Shown: positions 36,095 to 49,992, numbered from the stretch's first letter. The stretch is 64,000 bases of DNA from Rotaria socialis (GCA_905331475.1 CAJNYU010001742.1:124001-188000); one strand, 5' to 3'. A program made the numbers and translations. The notes: a model not told the origin generated them from the sequence alone.

Positions 36095-39000
36095 ATGGCT
36101 CAATCGCAATTATCCCAAGAACTTATATTTATTTGTTTAAAATTTGGTATAAAATATCAATCGATTCAAATAGACAAATCTGATCCTAATGTACTTGATT
36201 TAATAAAAAGAAATTCTGAAGATATTGTTTCAAAATCGATTGGTAGTCTTGAAGCAAATGATCGTCTTCATCACATACAATTATTCCTTATTTCACCTGA
36301 TTATCAAACACCAAGTTTAAAATTAATTAAACGTGCCAGTGATTTAACCCCTGCATGTTTTATTGAAATAATTATTTGGCGTTCAGATCAAGAAAATGTA
36401 ATACCAGCACGTGATCATTTACTTGCCGAGCACAGTTATAAAAAACCAACATATTGTTCACAATGTGATTATTTTATGTGGGGTCTGATTAAACAGGTTT
36501 TGTTTTCGTTCAATCTTATTCTTACACAAAAAGAAAATAATTATTTATTACTTTTCTTTTTCAAATAGGGTAAACGATGTAAAGTATGTCGAAAAGATTT
36601 TCACCATCAATGTGCTGAACATTTACCAGCTGACTGTCCTGGTGAATATTCAAGAAGTAGCTCATTGATGGCTCGTGCATCATCCAATGTGACAATTGAT
36701 TCAAGAGCATCCCAAAATCAAGTATTTACTGATGGTGACATGATAAGTGTAACTAGTGATGCCACGAAAGGTAAAACAGCCAAACGTCCTAAAATCTTTG
36801 GTGGTAGTAATCGTGCAAATGCATCAACAAAAAATTCAAAATCATCCACAACATCGTCAACACCGAGTACGCCTACATCAAGTGTTCAAACTCCAATAAA
36901 AGTTTCACTACCAGTATCAAATATAAATCAAAACGAGTCATCTATACTAACGAATACAACTGAAGGATCAACACCAACGTCAACATCAATGAATGGTCGA
37001 AAGAATACTCGTTTTTCTCCAGATCAAACATTACATGTCAATCATCGAACACAACAAATTCATGTCAAACCAGATAGACGTAAAGACATTAAAATAACAA
37101 ATTGCCAAGAGAAAGATGGTATTTGGACAGCAACAGGCCAATTTGGAAGAGAAAGTCGTCATAGTAAACGTGCAGAAATTACATATGATAAGAAAAAATT
37201 TCGATTTATACAAAAAGATGATCAAGGAAATAAACATGTTTTTGAAATACCAACTTCAGATATTGAAGGTAAATATTTTCGATATCAGCATCAAAATAAT
37301 AATAGAAATAAGAGTAGCTTTGTATGTTTAAGCAATACAATAAAGAAACGCACCGAGAGATTCATATTAGGAACAAATTAAAGTCAAAATTATTATTAAA
37401 CTAATTCAGAATAAAAAGAAAATGACAAGCGGAAAGACATCAGACAAAAAGTGCTCATTAGAACGAGTTGATTATGTACAATAGTACTCATTTGACAAAA
37501 TATGTCACAGAAATTTATAATAAAAAGAAAAACGATTGAGTTTTTATACATTTTATTCTTAGAAATATATGGTTCAGCAACGATATTAACAAGAAAACAT
37601 CTCTTCTCAAATACATGTAGGGAAATGTTCCCCAAAAAAATATTGTTTCCCTTGTTCACTTGATTATCATCGTGTTTTTTATTGTTCAATAGATTAATTG
37701 ATTGTTTTATGTATTTCTATGATTCATTTCTAGCCAATCGATCTCAATCATCACCTAATATATTAACAAACGGTACATCCGATACAAAATCTGTGGTACC
37801 ACCACCATTAGCAGTTATCTATCAAAAATTAGCATATCTTCTTCTCGATACTATAAATGAAGCTGTCAAATCAACAAACGATGGTCGAATGCGTTCATCG
37901 TTTAAAATAGTTCGTGGGCCAGAAAGCGATTCAAAAGATTTTGCTGATTTATATGATATGAATGAAAAAGAAATCCTTGGTATGGGTCGTTTTGGTATGG
38001 TATTTGGTGGTACGATGCGTCGTAATGGCGTACGTGTTGCAATAAAAAAGATTCAAACAACTGAATGTTCACAAAAAGATAGAGAAAATATTGAACAAGA
38101 AGCTGCTTATTTATTTCAATTGAATCATCCTGGTTTGTTGTCATTTTTCTTTGAGTGAATAATGTTAACATATTCTTTTTTGTAGGTATTCTAAAATTTG
38201 AAGGCATTTTCGATTTCGAACAGCATATATTTCTTGTTACCGAACGATTAGATACCGATATGTTAAATTATATTCTTTCAAATCCAAAGCCAAAAGCTCG
38301 TCTAAATGAAGATATTACACGTTTCCTTGCATTTCAATTAGTGGCAGCTATACGATATTTACATTTTAAAAATATAGCGTAAAAATTTTGTTTTCTTCCC
38401 ATTTTTAATTGAACTAATCGTATTTCATGTTTTTTTTACAGACACTGTGATTTAAAGCCTGATAATGTTCTAATTAATATATTTCCCGATGATGTGGTAC
38501 ACTTAAAAGTTGGTACGTATCTATGTGCATACAGGAAAAGATGAAACATAATTAGTAATCTTTTTTTCTTCTTGTCATACTCTAGAAATCAATTTAATGT
38601 AATTTAATTATTCAGGAATTTGACCTAGATATCCCTTTGAAAAAAAGATTCATTTGAATTTCTAGATATAATTATTTTTGTTTTCTTGCTTTGAAATTTT
38701 TTCGTGACAATATATAAATTATAGAGATGAAAAGAATATTCATTTTTCCATCTGAACAAATATTCTGTTCGTTTACTTGAATAAGTTTATTTGTTCGATT
38801 AGTTAATATAATCGTTACATGATAAAATATTTATCATTGATAGAATTTCATTTCCATTCTGTTTCTTTCTCAATCATAGGGGATTTTGGTTATGCACGAA
38901 CCATTCACGAACATTCATTACGTTATACTAAAGTAGGTACTACTGCTTATTTACCACCAGAAGTATCTCATGATCAATGGCGAAATGCTCGTGGTTATAA

Positions 39001-39445
39001 CAAAACAGTCGAGTATGTATTTGAAATACGGGTTTACATCAATATTCGAATGTTTTCTTGGTTTATCTTTTTTTCTAGTATGTGGGCGATAGGTGTAATT
39101 ATATTTGTGAGTTTAACTGGTTATTTTCCTTTTCACGAAGAAATTGATATATTACCTCAATTGGAAAACATTCCAAAATTATTTCAAGATGATTTATTTA
39201 ATGAAATAACAGATGAAGTGAAAGATTTATTACGTTTTCGTTTGTTAGTTCCTGACGCTGGTCATCGTATGCATTCTGCGGGTGTTATTTATCATGATTG
39301 GTTTCAAAAATCACGAAATTTACTGAAATCATGTAAACAACTTGAAGAATGTTTAGAAAAAAAATGGTTAACATTGTTTTTTGAAGAAACAGATTCAAAT
39401 GCTAATGTTTCAGTAGCAACTATTGAAGAAAGTGACAGCAATTAA
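36095..39445 (+). CDS. PRKD: protein kinase D-like Ser/Thr kinase (7 exons)
   Basis: Diacylglycerol-responsive CAMK-group kinase acting at Golgi and plasma membrane. Exons: 36095-36496, 36569-37268, 37734-38132, 38186-38378, 38442-38512, 38880-39012 and 39079-39445, all in frame (754 aa). Residues 1-100 match the PKD N-terminal ubiquitin-like domain. A C1 zinc finger lies at about 113-161 (HSYKKPTYCSQCDYFMWGL, then CKVCRKDFHHQC). A Ser/Thr-rich linker follows, then a partial PH-like region (about 300-367, ending EIPTSDIE). The kinase is at about 440-720: GMGRFGMVFGG, VAIKKI, HCDLKPDN, GDFGYAR and DMWAIGVIIFVSLTG, all typical of PKD. The activation loop keeps the first phospho-site Ser and has Thr at the second (EHSLRYTKVGT). 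APE reads PPE. I see only one C1 domain where PKDs have two, and the second half of the PH domain is not evident. The 465-nt intron 2 shows no hidden exon. A poly(A) signal is at 39731-39736. Confidence 0.92.
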
Positions 39446-42400
39446 GACGATCAAAATGAGCACTATCTAACAAAGAACTATATGATCTAGTCAAATAAGC
39501 TGTTACATATTTGTTGTGAATCAGTACGGATTAAAATAGGGATGCCATCAATATTAATTACGTTTACTTGAACAGCTATTCCATTTTATTTGCCTATTTC
39601 CTTGTTTTTATTTTTATTTTCGTGGCAATTTAAGTTTTCAATTGTTTTCCTTTTTTTGCTCGCTACCCTCGATAATATATTTCAATTTTCTTTTGTATAT
39701 GCATTTTTTTTCTATGATGTTAAATAATGAAATAAAGAAAGAGAAACTATGAAAGGGAAAATTTCTTTTGAAATTTATTCAAGATAATATTAAATATGCT
39801 TTTGCAGAATATATTTTGCTTATTAGAAAGATCAACATTCTATTTATTCTTTGCGCTTTCTATTCTTTGTATAATATCGAGTTTTTCAGGTCTTGTCGAC
39901 TAAGGTCTTGTAGTTTAATTAAAAGTTTATATTTCTAAAGAAGCCAATAATTATCTTCACTTTAATATTGTAGTGAATAAAATTCATCATTTGATTACGG
40001 ACTTTTGTGCTTTGTAGTATGCCGAAAATATCTTAAAATGTCTAGCCATTAATATAGACGTGGCTTGATAATCTCAAACAGTACGAGTTCTATTGTTTCA
40101 CTGTTTGTCTCTGTAATTTTCTGGGTCGGAATAAGCATGAAAGATGCCATTTACAGTCGGAAAGTACTAGGAACTTACAAGTAGTATTTCAATGATCGTG
40201 TCTAACCGTTGATTCCGCTATAGTATGGCTACTTTTTTTTCTGGAAGAAACAGTTGACATTCTATTCTTATTTTTACATTCTAATAATTTTCTTTTCTGA
40301 AATGTTACTGCTTATAAGTCTTTATCTATTATGTACTGAACAAATAGTTGCTAGGAATACAAATCGACCATAAATCATGATTCAATTGCTATCCTCCTAA
40401 ATTTAGAATGCTAACCAATTGAAGGGAATGACATTTAAATGTGAAGGATAGAGTATAAAACTTTTGATAATTCATTTTAATTGGTTAAAAAATATGTGGA
40501 TTTGATTTCAAAGTTTTTTAATCACATACATTTTGATCATCAGTTCTATATTTTTTCTCCTGGCGATTTTTTCGATGCGCTTCTTAACTGATTTCTCTTG
40601 TCTAATATGATTCACTACAATCGAAATCTAACGCAGGTAAAATCGATACAGATATATAGGGACATTTAACATTGATTTTTCGTCTGTTTTCATCTTGAGT
40701 AGTACGATCATATTTCATCGTAATTTAAATGATCCGATATTCGATTTGCCGACTGTTATCACGTGTCTACGGTGCGATAAAACACGCTCGTAATACTACG
40801 ACTGTTAAATATCAATGTACACTGAATGCAGATTTCAAACTATCTGAAAAAACGCCATATAGTATAGGATTTAGTCGTCTTAAACGTTGTAATAATCTAT
40901 CCAACTAACTCACTCGTCAATCAACATAGACCGTCAAATATTGAGGTATTAAACAGCTTAGTATTACTACTGAATTCCTCTGTATACGAATCGGTGAAAT
41001 ATGATAGTTGGCGGCCAAAGATTTTTTGAAACACAATTTTTCCAGGATCTTATTATATGAGCGTTGTAAAAAATCGTCTCTCTTCGAATTGCATGTCGAG
41101 AAATTCGATCTTACTGCTGAGCTATGTAATACACTAAAATCATAGGACACCGTTGTGCATCGAAGAGCATTCTTGTTCGATCTAAGATGGATTAAAACTT
41201 AAACAGTTCAAAATATGAGAAGAACTTATAGAATTTCAGTTTTCATAAAAGAATTTTGTTAAAAATTATGCTCGTTATTGAGCTCGAGTTACATCATGCA
41301 CTTCCTTCATGATTTCATTTTTACTCTATTCTTCTCAATATTAAGTTGCTGATGTTCAAAAATAAATGTGTCCTGTTTTCAACGAACACTAGAAATTGAG
41401 GCACTTTACATAGATTTGTATATTGATTCGATATAGTACAAACTTTGGACTCCAAACTAGGCAGGGGTTTAAACAATAAATAATTAATATACAATTTCAA
41501 TGATACGAAGAAAATAGAACTTAATGAATTGTCATTTTTTATCTTTTTGGTGTTTTTCATGCGTAAACACAAACAATTTTTAGACGAGCAATATTAATTA
41601 TGTAGGCTTTCTATCCAGCTCAAGTATTGAATAAAAATCAGTACTCTTCTTTGGTATCTCTCCGTTGGCTCGATGAAAAACATGCTCAATGAATTAATTA
41701 TACATTAAATGAAATACAAATGAAAATAAGTATGAAATGTACAGCACATCATCCTCAATAACTAATTTCGTGAAAGCTGAATGTCGTACAGCACAAAGAA
41801 ATATCTTCAATAAACTTATCATGACTGTAATTATGTCGAAAAAATGTCTAAATGATCGATGTTGATTAAAAGTATAATCAAGTGATAAAAAAATAGTGAC
41901 ACATACGTTAGTAAAAAAACGAATCAAGTTATAACTATAGAAGGTCATACTCATACGGACATAAAAATCAATCGAGAAATAGTGAAATTTCTGCGTATGC
42001 GAAATAGAGAATATGTGTAATGTTAAATTACGTACACATGATGAAATGAAAAAAAAAACAATAAAACATACGCTTTCAGCTGTTAGAATAATATATAAAT
42101 TCAGTGCGCTAAGTGTCGATGATTCGATTATTAATGCAACAAATGCAGATCATTAAAAAAAGTGTTACTACAAATAGGGGATAATAGTCGTTATCGCGTT
42201 TTATTTTGTATCTATAAAGATATTTTGTATCATCATCATGTATTGAATTTTGCTTACGAGAAATAAGAATTATTTTTCATAATCAATTGAAGAACCAATA
42301 CAATTAAATATTAGTTCGCATCCATGTGAAAATGGTCAAAATGATTAGAATAATCAATTGATGATAATGATCTAATAGAGCCATATATTTCTTTGGTAAG

Positions 42401-45400
42401 CTATCAGTTTTGACTAGCAAAACTCGAAGATGAACATCTATCAAAGGAGGATTCTATAAGAAATGATTCGTCAAATTAAATCTGCTCATTTCAGAGATCC
42501 TAAATTTATTTATCATGAGTATTCTCAAAAGAATGACATGAAATATCAAAAGATTCTGTGTTAACTATTCATTTGCCTTCCAATTAAGCCACACGATAAA
42601 AAAATTTATGTTTAAATTTAAAACTTTCATGTTTCAGTGGTATCCACATCGAGAGTTCTCAAATTTTCAGTGTACGATAAATATGATATCGTTACTAGTG
42701 AATCACATGTTGCATCTGAAATATCTATTCAATTAAAATGAGAAATTTTCATTGTGCAATCAGAGATTAACTTGATAGTTTTTGAAAATAAGAAACAAAG
42801 ATTTCCTTGTGTTTCTGAGAGTTCAATAAAATTTTAAGATATAACAGCCGCATCCGCATATATTACATGGAGATTTTCTCTAAATTACCCTAAATCAAGG
42901 CAATTTCTCTTTCCATACTTTTGAAATAAGTTAAAATTAATTCATCTACACCAAGAAATGACAAATGAGCGTAATTATAAGATACTAATGTGAGTAGTGT
43001 CATGAATCCATCGGTGACACAATCGAATAATATGGAACTAGAAATGTTTGCAAGACAAGTATTCTTTAAGCGATCACTATCATAGCTATTATGAAAAAGA
43101 AGAAAGGATTATTAGAGCCATTTAAATTACTTAATAAGAGTTCATTTCAGTAGTCTTGAGACCCAGCAAATTATTCGAAAAACAATCATCTCCTGTAGGT
43201 CTAAAATTGTTAAGGGTCTTATTGAAATAGATCGATAGATTATATAAATATTTTTAAATCTCAAAGAAACAATTTCGGACTATCAAAATATCTTGTTTTT
43301 TTTTTAAATTTATTTAGTCGTAATTCATTATTAATTTAAGAAAAAGATCGACAAACATAGTTCAAATGATTTCTACTAGAATCGTCCGAACTGTCCTGAA
43401 TGAGAAAATTATCATCAATTTTCTTTAACAATATTAAAGCATATTTCGTAGCTTGAATCAGTTCAGTCAGATGTAAAAGTCTATTATTCGTCGAGTACAA
43501 ATAAACTTTATTATGTTTCATATGTCATTGCTACGAGTTAATGTATCTATTGCTGTTTTCGTCTGTATTGATAATTTTGTGAGTGATCGATGTTTCGAAC
43601 TAAGAAATAGTAGTCTGTCATCGAGCTTATAAGATTCCCAAGTAAGCTGTACGCTTAATGTTGACCAGAAAAACAAACTGAACTATTTCTTCTTTATTGA
43701 AGAACTATACAGTTCAATTGTAGATCAGTGAATTTATAAAGTAGTATTAAATTGAAACTTATTCGTAAATGATAGTAGTATTCTCATGTCAACAGAGACT
43801 ATGGTGATATTAAAGCATGATACAATGGAAAGGCTAACTTTGCTGCTTTTTCATATATAGATTTTGTTTTACTAAATCAATGGATTCAGATTTTTACAAT
43901 GTTTGACCGATAGATAATATATTCCAATTCAACATATTAGACGTACTCATAATAGCCTAACAGCTAACGAATATATATGAACAGTAAAATAAAAAAAACT
44001 TTTAGAATTCGTCTTTTACTCATTTTTTGCGCAGTATATTATATTGAAATATGTGTTTTCTTTTCTAAAAAAGCAAAAAAAGTTGCATTAAAAATGATGA
44101 GAATATTTTTAACAAGATTTACTACGTTTTACAGGTTTATTAACATCATTTTATTTGTCAAAACACCATTAGAACAGTTCGACGGATAATTGGTACCTTG
44201 CGAGAAATACGCCCAATCTTCAAATGCTAACTTATGCTAAATAAATACCATTAATCATAGTTCATTATGACAGTTTAGGGTCAACTTCAAGGAGAGCATT
44301 CTTATCGTTGAACTTTTCCTTCCTTCTTGAACATTCATCGAAGTACATCATATTCCGTTACCTGTGTATTATTCGCTGTTACAACTTGTTCAAGGATTTT
44401 TTTAAACAGCTTGTGAAGAAAATTGAAGTACCATGTAGATATTCAAACAATCTTAAAGAAATGAATCGACGAAATAATAGTGTTCTTAGTATTTCTCAGT
44501 GTCAAGTTTAGTTCACGTTTAACACCTCCTTCTCAACAGGTTTCATAATGAATATAGAATAAAATAATTGTGCCACGAGAATAACTTCTTAAAAAAGAAA
44601 ATTTTTCGAATAACAAAATCAATATTCTCAGATTGTCTTGTAAGTATTCTGTTTATTGATATTAACTGAGGACATATCTGGAGAATTAATCAAGATCTTA
44701 ACTTAACAAGTGACTTTCTTAGTTTTTCATAATGATTTGTTGGATATTACACGAGAAACACAAGATTTCCTACGCAATCTTCTGCGAAGAAATGGTGCTT
44801 TAGAAAAGACCATACCTACTATACATATTGTATTCGAAAACAACACAGAAATAATTTTTCTTACTGTTCAAATCGAAATGATCTGTCATCTCCGAACTAA
44901 ATTTTTAGCAATAGAACATTTAATGACTTTGTGTCCGCCTTAGATTTCTAAATGAAAAAGAAACAATATCGAACTGGCTATTAAAATTATAAAAATTAAT
45001 CAACCAGATAACGAATACTATCGTCATGTGTGATGTGAATGAAATTCAAGTGATCTCTATGTTAAAAGTTTTAGTTCGAATTGTTTATTGACTATATTCT
45101 TGAAAATAATGAATCAAACATTTTTACTACACATAAGCAAGATTTCGTCGTCTTCTATCATTCGACTATTCGAATGAGTTCGTAGAACTGAATGACTGAT
45201 TCAACGTGAACTTCAAAGTAAATTAACTATTCCTGGGCGAACTGTACGTTACCGTGAGAAGGATTTTCAAATTCGATAAGCGAGACAGAAGATATGAATC
45301 GATTGAAAACTTCGTGAAGGAATCCACATGAACCTATTCGAGAATAGAATGAATTAATGGTAGATAATCAATGTTCACCAGATTATGACACAGCAAGTGA

Positions 45401-45609
45401 CATCGATACAAATGATTAAAGCCCAAGCTGAGAATTTCTATTTGAGTAGATTCAATTTCTTTTTCCATTCGATAATCCCCATCGGCAAACACATCCAAAT
45501 ACATATATATTCGAATTGTTTCAAATTAATAGTACGAATTAAATCACACTGCCGTTGTGGCCATAAATCGAGCAAGCTTAAAGTGCGCTCACTCAATAAT
45601 TGATTTTGA
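39446..45609. other. gene-poor region with coding-like relics
   Basis: No intact gene is supported. Several short open frames have coding-like codon use but no start, splice or family support. Examples are 40729-40908 (59 codons, Arg/Cys-containing), 44710-44943 and 44308-44511. Together they suggest decayed genes or transposons. Otherwise the DNA is A/T-rich without repeats that stand out by eye. Confidence 0.45.
45130..45430 (+). pseudogene. possible decayed transposase-like relic
   Basis: Broken coding-like sequence with in-frame stops. One stretch translates as LIQRELQSKLTIPGRTVRYR, whose pattern recalls the helix-turn-helix 'RTV' motif of Tc1/mariner-type transposases. Downstream pieces in nearby frames (MTQQVTSIQMIKAQAENF) also have gene-like codons. 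The resemblance is weak and short; chance or another HTH protein is possible. Confidence 0.25.
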
Positions 45610-45699
45610 TTAACCCTTTCCGGCCGGCTGTTTGAAAATTGCCGTACTCCCCTAGGGGAAAATGTTGCCATGTGGCAACACCCGGCCGGAAAGGGTTAA
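45610..45699. mobile_element. 82-bp TTAA-flanked palindromic MITE (piggyBac-like)
   Basis: A compact GC-rich island in A/T-rich DNA. TTAA (45610-45613) precedes CCCTTTCCGGCCGG, and the other end is CCGGCCGGAAAGGG followed by TTAA (45696-45699). The 14-bp terminal repeats are perfect. TTAA target duplications with 5'-CCC termini are the hallmark of piggyBac-family insertions. The interior has two further palindromes: CCCCTAGGGG and GTTGCCATGTGGCAAC. It has no coding capacity, so it must be mobilised in trans. Confidence 0.82.
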
Positions 45700-48600
45700 G
45701 AGACAAAAATCGAACGTAATCAATGGTTAGAAACTATTTTCAAGAAACTATTTGAACAAAAAGCTTCTTACAACCTATCGGAAATTCCCACATTCAGGAT
45801 AACTATTGATTAGAAGACTGAAATTTATATTGAAAATTTCAACGAAAAGATTGTTACTGAAATGCTCATGTTTACTTTCATTTGAGATCTGTGTTAATGC
45901 TCATATCTTGTCCGTTCTACATCTAATAGTGGTATACAGCGGTTTTTCTTCGATCGCAGAGTTGATTTCACACAGGAGAGAATGTTTTGCAGAGTTCTTG
46001 TCATAATCCAAACTTTTAGACGATGATTGTTTTCGACCTATTTGATTCGCTACCATCCACAATGCTTTGACAGGAGTGAACTCGATATAAGCATCGAGTA
46101 TGCACGTAAATATATATCATCGATAAGCAAACATGGCACACAACCAACGCGTGACTGTTGAATTATATATATATATATATTAGGGAAGAGCAACTACTAT
46201 CTGCTATTTTACAACAATCTAGCTTTCTAGCAATATTTGATCATTTTTCTTTTCACAGATTTAATTTTCTGGCTATTGTTATCTATTCAGTCAAAAATAA
46301 ATGCAATTCCAATGAATGATCAAACTAAATTTTGTTTTGAATAATTTAAGATATACACCAGAGAATAAATAATTCTCTCAAAGCCTTGCAATTTCAATAA
46401 TCTCACAATACTGTGAAAGGTCCTCAAGTAGTTTTAAATTAGAATCCATGAAAAATTGATTATTAATAATTTTAAAAATATCAATAATCGTTTAGAATCC
46501 CTTTTCAATTATTGCATTGAACAAATATTTCCATCAAATACTTCAATGTAGCATGTAAAACCATGCTGCTCCAATTTGATAACAAATTTAATAATGTTAT
46601 ACATTGTACAGTAATTATTCCTCATGAAAAAGGTTAGCACTAACGAATCAAATATTTTTTGTTCTTAGTAAGATATTCGTAATACAATTTCTTTAATGCA
46701 AAAAAGAAATATTCCAAGCTCTTGTCAATAGAACATAGCCAACTTTTTATTCTTATAAATATGTATACCAATAACATTTCCATCAATCATCCGAACATAT
46801 GCGTGCGACATGCTGCATTCATACTTGTTGTTTGATAATTATGTCCCTCAGTATATACAAATAGAAAAATTTTCCCAAAAGATTTTTGTATTCTCACAAT
46901 TGATTGAACTCAAACCGTATGATCTTACTGCAATGCTCAAGTTTCATTGAAACATACACTAGATAGAGTACAGAATAATACCAAAAAGATAAGGACCATT
47001 TCTGTTGTCGATGTATCATCGATGAGTGTGTGTGTGTGTGTCTTATCGAACTGTACGTATCCATGTTTTAATGACTTTATGTAAGATTATCATATACTTA
47101 TTTGTTCGTATTTCTACTTTGTCGTTTGATATAAGAGAATGTCACATCATTTGCAAACAATCAAAATCCATTTGCACACTACAAGAAAAGAAGAACGTTC
47201 TATAATAAGAATAACACAAACAACATTTCGATATGCTTCTTTCTCTCTCTCTATCTGTCTCTCTCCCACTCATCATGCTCTTCGCGACTCATTAACTTTT
47301 TACATACAAAAAACAAAGGCGAAAATGTCATTTTATATTTATGATAGTATTAAAAGATCAGAGTAGATAATTAGAAATCACTTCCAGATTTGTTTCAATG
47401 CAAAACCAATATTTCAATTGATGAACTCATCTCATCATTAGTTAAATAAGAATCATCATGTATCAATAGATATAGAAAACGGTTTCATTTGTATAACAAT
47501 TTTATTCACATTCGTCTGACAGCATGACGATAAAGATGAATTGTTATCAAACTTCAATCATATAAACAAATGAGGTAAAGTACGATGTGTTTCTTAGGAA
47601 CATCATATTATACATACGTATATGCATGTATGGATTTGATCGAATCAAACGATTGGCACGTAGACATAATCAATGATCGATCAAATCGAATGTTAAGACA
47701 AATATCTTATTCAATTCATTGTTCACGTGCGAATAACTTATTCTATTTAATCATCATCTTGACTCTATCTTCGTCTTGATCGAATTGTTTTTGATTATAT
47801 AACTACTATTTAGAATAGTATAGAACTGTCAGTATAAACAACAAGACATCTACATATATACATAAATATATATATATATATATATATACAGATATACATA
47901 TATGTATACATGACATGCATCGTTACCATTTATCAATACCACTTTGCTAGAGATATTCTTTCTTGTCACACCATGTCTCACCAGATTATTAATATTTTTT
48001 ATCAATTATTTGATTTTCGAATGTAGACATATTGAATGCGGAGCTATTCAGTGACAATAGTATAACTGCATCAATCATGCACGTCTTAGATATGCGTTTG
48101 TGAAGAACAATGAAAATAGTTAACTATATATGTACGACCAATTTATGTTTGAAACTCAGCATATCGACCTTGAAACAGACAAGTTAATTGATGGGGCAGC
48201 TGGTTTTCAAGAAAAGAATTTTTTTCGATGATTATTTGATATAATCAAGGCTTATTTCTCATCGATATCGATAACATGAAAGATAGAAATTCCAAAAAAA
48301 ACGACTAATAATTAATCAATAGTGATGTCTTTGATCGATGAGTAACTTCAATAATCATCAAGAGTTGCTAGGCATATGCCATTAAACCTACAAACACATT
48401 TAAAACGGTCGATTGCAATGATAGTGAATAGATGCCAAGGACAAGTCAATGATAATCGAAAAGAAATTTGAGAATTATGTTTGACGCTATGCAAAAATGT
48501 TTAACTTTGAACTGAACCTTACTCGCAACTCTGACTATTTCTTTCATTGTATTTGTCAATGTGTCATTAAAAATTTTAATTTAACAAAAGAAACATAAAA

Positions 48601-49247
48601 TAAAATTGTAAGTCTAATTAAAATCAAAGGAACAAAGAAAAAAGTATATATAGTCATCGTTCCAAAACGTTATCAATGTATCCTTAATAATTGATTCATT
48701 GTTCGTTCTCTTTGTTCTCTGTCTGTGCACACTATTAATAAGTTGTAAGTAGTCAAACAAAAATTGAAAAGAAAAATGTTGTTGTTGTCATTGAGATGAC
48801 TGACCAACGAGCGAACAGAGGAGAACTTATATATGCAATTGACCTTTCTAATCGAGACAATACTACTGATCTATTGATTTTCACTCTTTACCATCAATAC
48901 ATTGAGTAGGCAAACGACATGCGCTTCTCCAAGATGTTTGTCTATCGTCGTTAAATATACAAACATTAACTATACAACACCCAATCTCCAACTCAAATTT
49001 CACATTGACAACGAAATATTAAAAAAAAGTAATAGTAATTGATCATTCTATCCTTCAGCATGGTCTTCTTTGTTGTTATTTTTCATGAATATCATCAACA
49101 AAAAAATATGTGCGGATCGAATGTCGTGTTAAACACGCGTGTAAAAAGAGTTAGATGAAACATGTATAAAAAGAAAAGAAAACAAAAGGAAAAAGGAAAA
49201 AAAAGCAAAATAAAAAAAAATATATATGCATATGTATAAATATTGTT
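45700..49247. other. gene-free region with simple repeats
   Basis: 3.5 kb without a supported gene, ending at the 3' side of the minus-strand Shisa-like gene. AT tract near 46167-46181, (TG)n at 47026-47041 and AT-rich tract 47865-47888. The remaining short frames (47139-47366, 47585-47779) have no recognisable features. Confidence 0.5.
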
Positions 49248-49991
49248 TTAGACAATAGCATCATGTTGTTGACGTTTACCATGATATAAATAAGTTGAAT
49301 GACGATACTGAGAATCATGATTTGGTTCATTACTATGAGATGACATTGTCGGATAAATATTCATTGGTTGCTCGCCGGCAATAAGAAAATCTTTCCAATC
49401 ATTAAAATAAATATCGGATGGTATACGCCCGGATGTTGACGATGTACTTGTTGTTGTTGATGGTGCTATAGTCGTTGTTGTTAATGTATCTTTAGGTTGT
49501 TGATGTAAAAGTGATGTTGGATTATTATAATGTGAACTATTTTCGTTCATGAAAAAATGATGTGGAGGTGAAAACGGAAAATGATCAGCAAGTAAATTTG
49601 TTTTTGTTGATGAATTTACTTCGCGTTTCTTTTTATCATTTTGAGTTTGAATACGATACCAGAAAAATAGACTAATTATAATTAATAGCAAAATAAGTAT
49701 TAATATAAGAATACATGTGAAGAGTATCGGTAATGTTACAATAGTTGGAGATTTTGTTTCGGTTAAAAGTAATGATGTTTCAATAGTTGAATAGAAATTT
49801 TTTTCTAGACGATTTAATGCATTAGAAGTTTTATGAAGAGTTTCCAATGTACAACAATAACGACGAGACTCTGATCCACAGCATATTTGAGTTTGACCAG
49901 CTAACGGAGGACATTCGAAACCATTATTCCATATACCGTATTCATCCAAAAAGCCTGGACAACTTGTACGGTGATCTTCAGGATTCATCAT
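49248..49991 (-). CDS. Shisa-like type I membrane protein (main exon; 5' end unresolved)
   Basis: At least 247 aa from the ATG at 49991. The first 45 residues carry the Shisa cysteine signature: C-PGFLDEYGIWNNGFECP, then CCG and RRYCC. A strongly hydrophobic segment lies at about residues 90-115 (LPILFTCILILILILLLIII), followed by a basic stop-transfer (KKKR). The cytoplasmic tail is Ser/Thr/His-rich with SPPHH. Shisa proteins are single-pass adaptors that modulate receptor trafficking (Frizzled, FGFR, AMPA receptors). They normally start with a signal peptide, which is missing here. A splice acceptor (TTTTTAG) lies immediately before the ATG, so an upstream exon ending in phase 2 or a trans-spliced leader is likely. 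I could not find the signal-peptide exon within the next few hundred bases. The family call rests on cysteine spacing and topology. Confidence 0.7.
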   Translation of the reverse strand: MMNPEDHRTSCPGFLDEYGIWNNGFECPPLAGQTQICCGSESRRYCCTLETLHKTSNALNRLEKNFYSTIETSLLLTETKSPTIVTLPILFTCILILILILLLIIISLFFWYRIQTQNDKKKREVNSSTKTNLLADHFPFSPPHHFFMNENSSHYNNPTSLLHQQPKDTLTTTTIAPSTTTSTSSTSGRIPSDIYFNDWKDFLIAGEQPMNIYPTMSSHSNEPNHDSQYRHSTYLYHGKRQQHDAIV

Positions 49992-49992
49992 G

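Noticed and set aside
37269-37381. Read-through of PKD exon 2 to a stop at 37381 as the true end of a short C1-only protein
   Set aside because: The GTAAAT donor at 37269 joins in phase to the exon at 37734, which continues into an unmistakable PKD kinase domain; intron retention could still occur.
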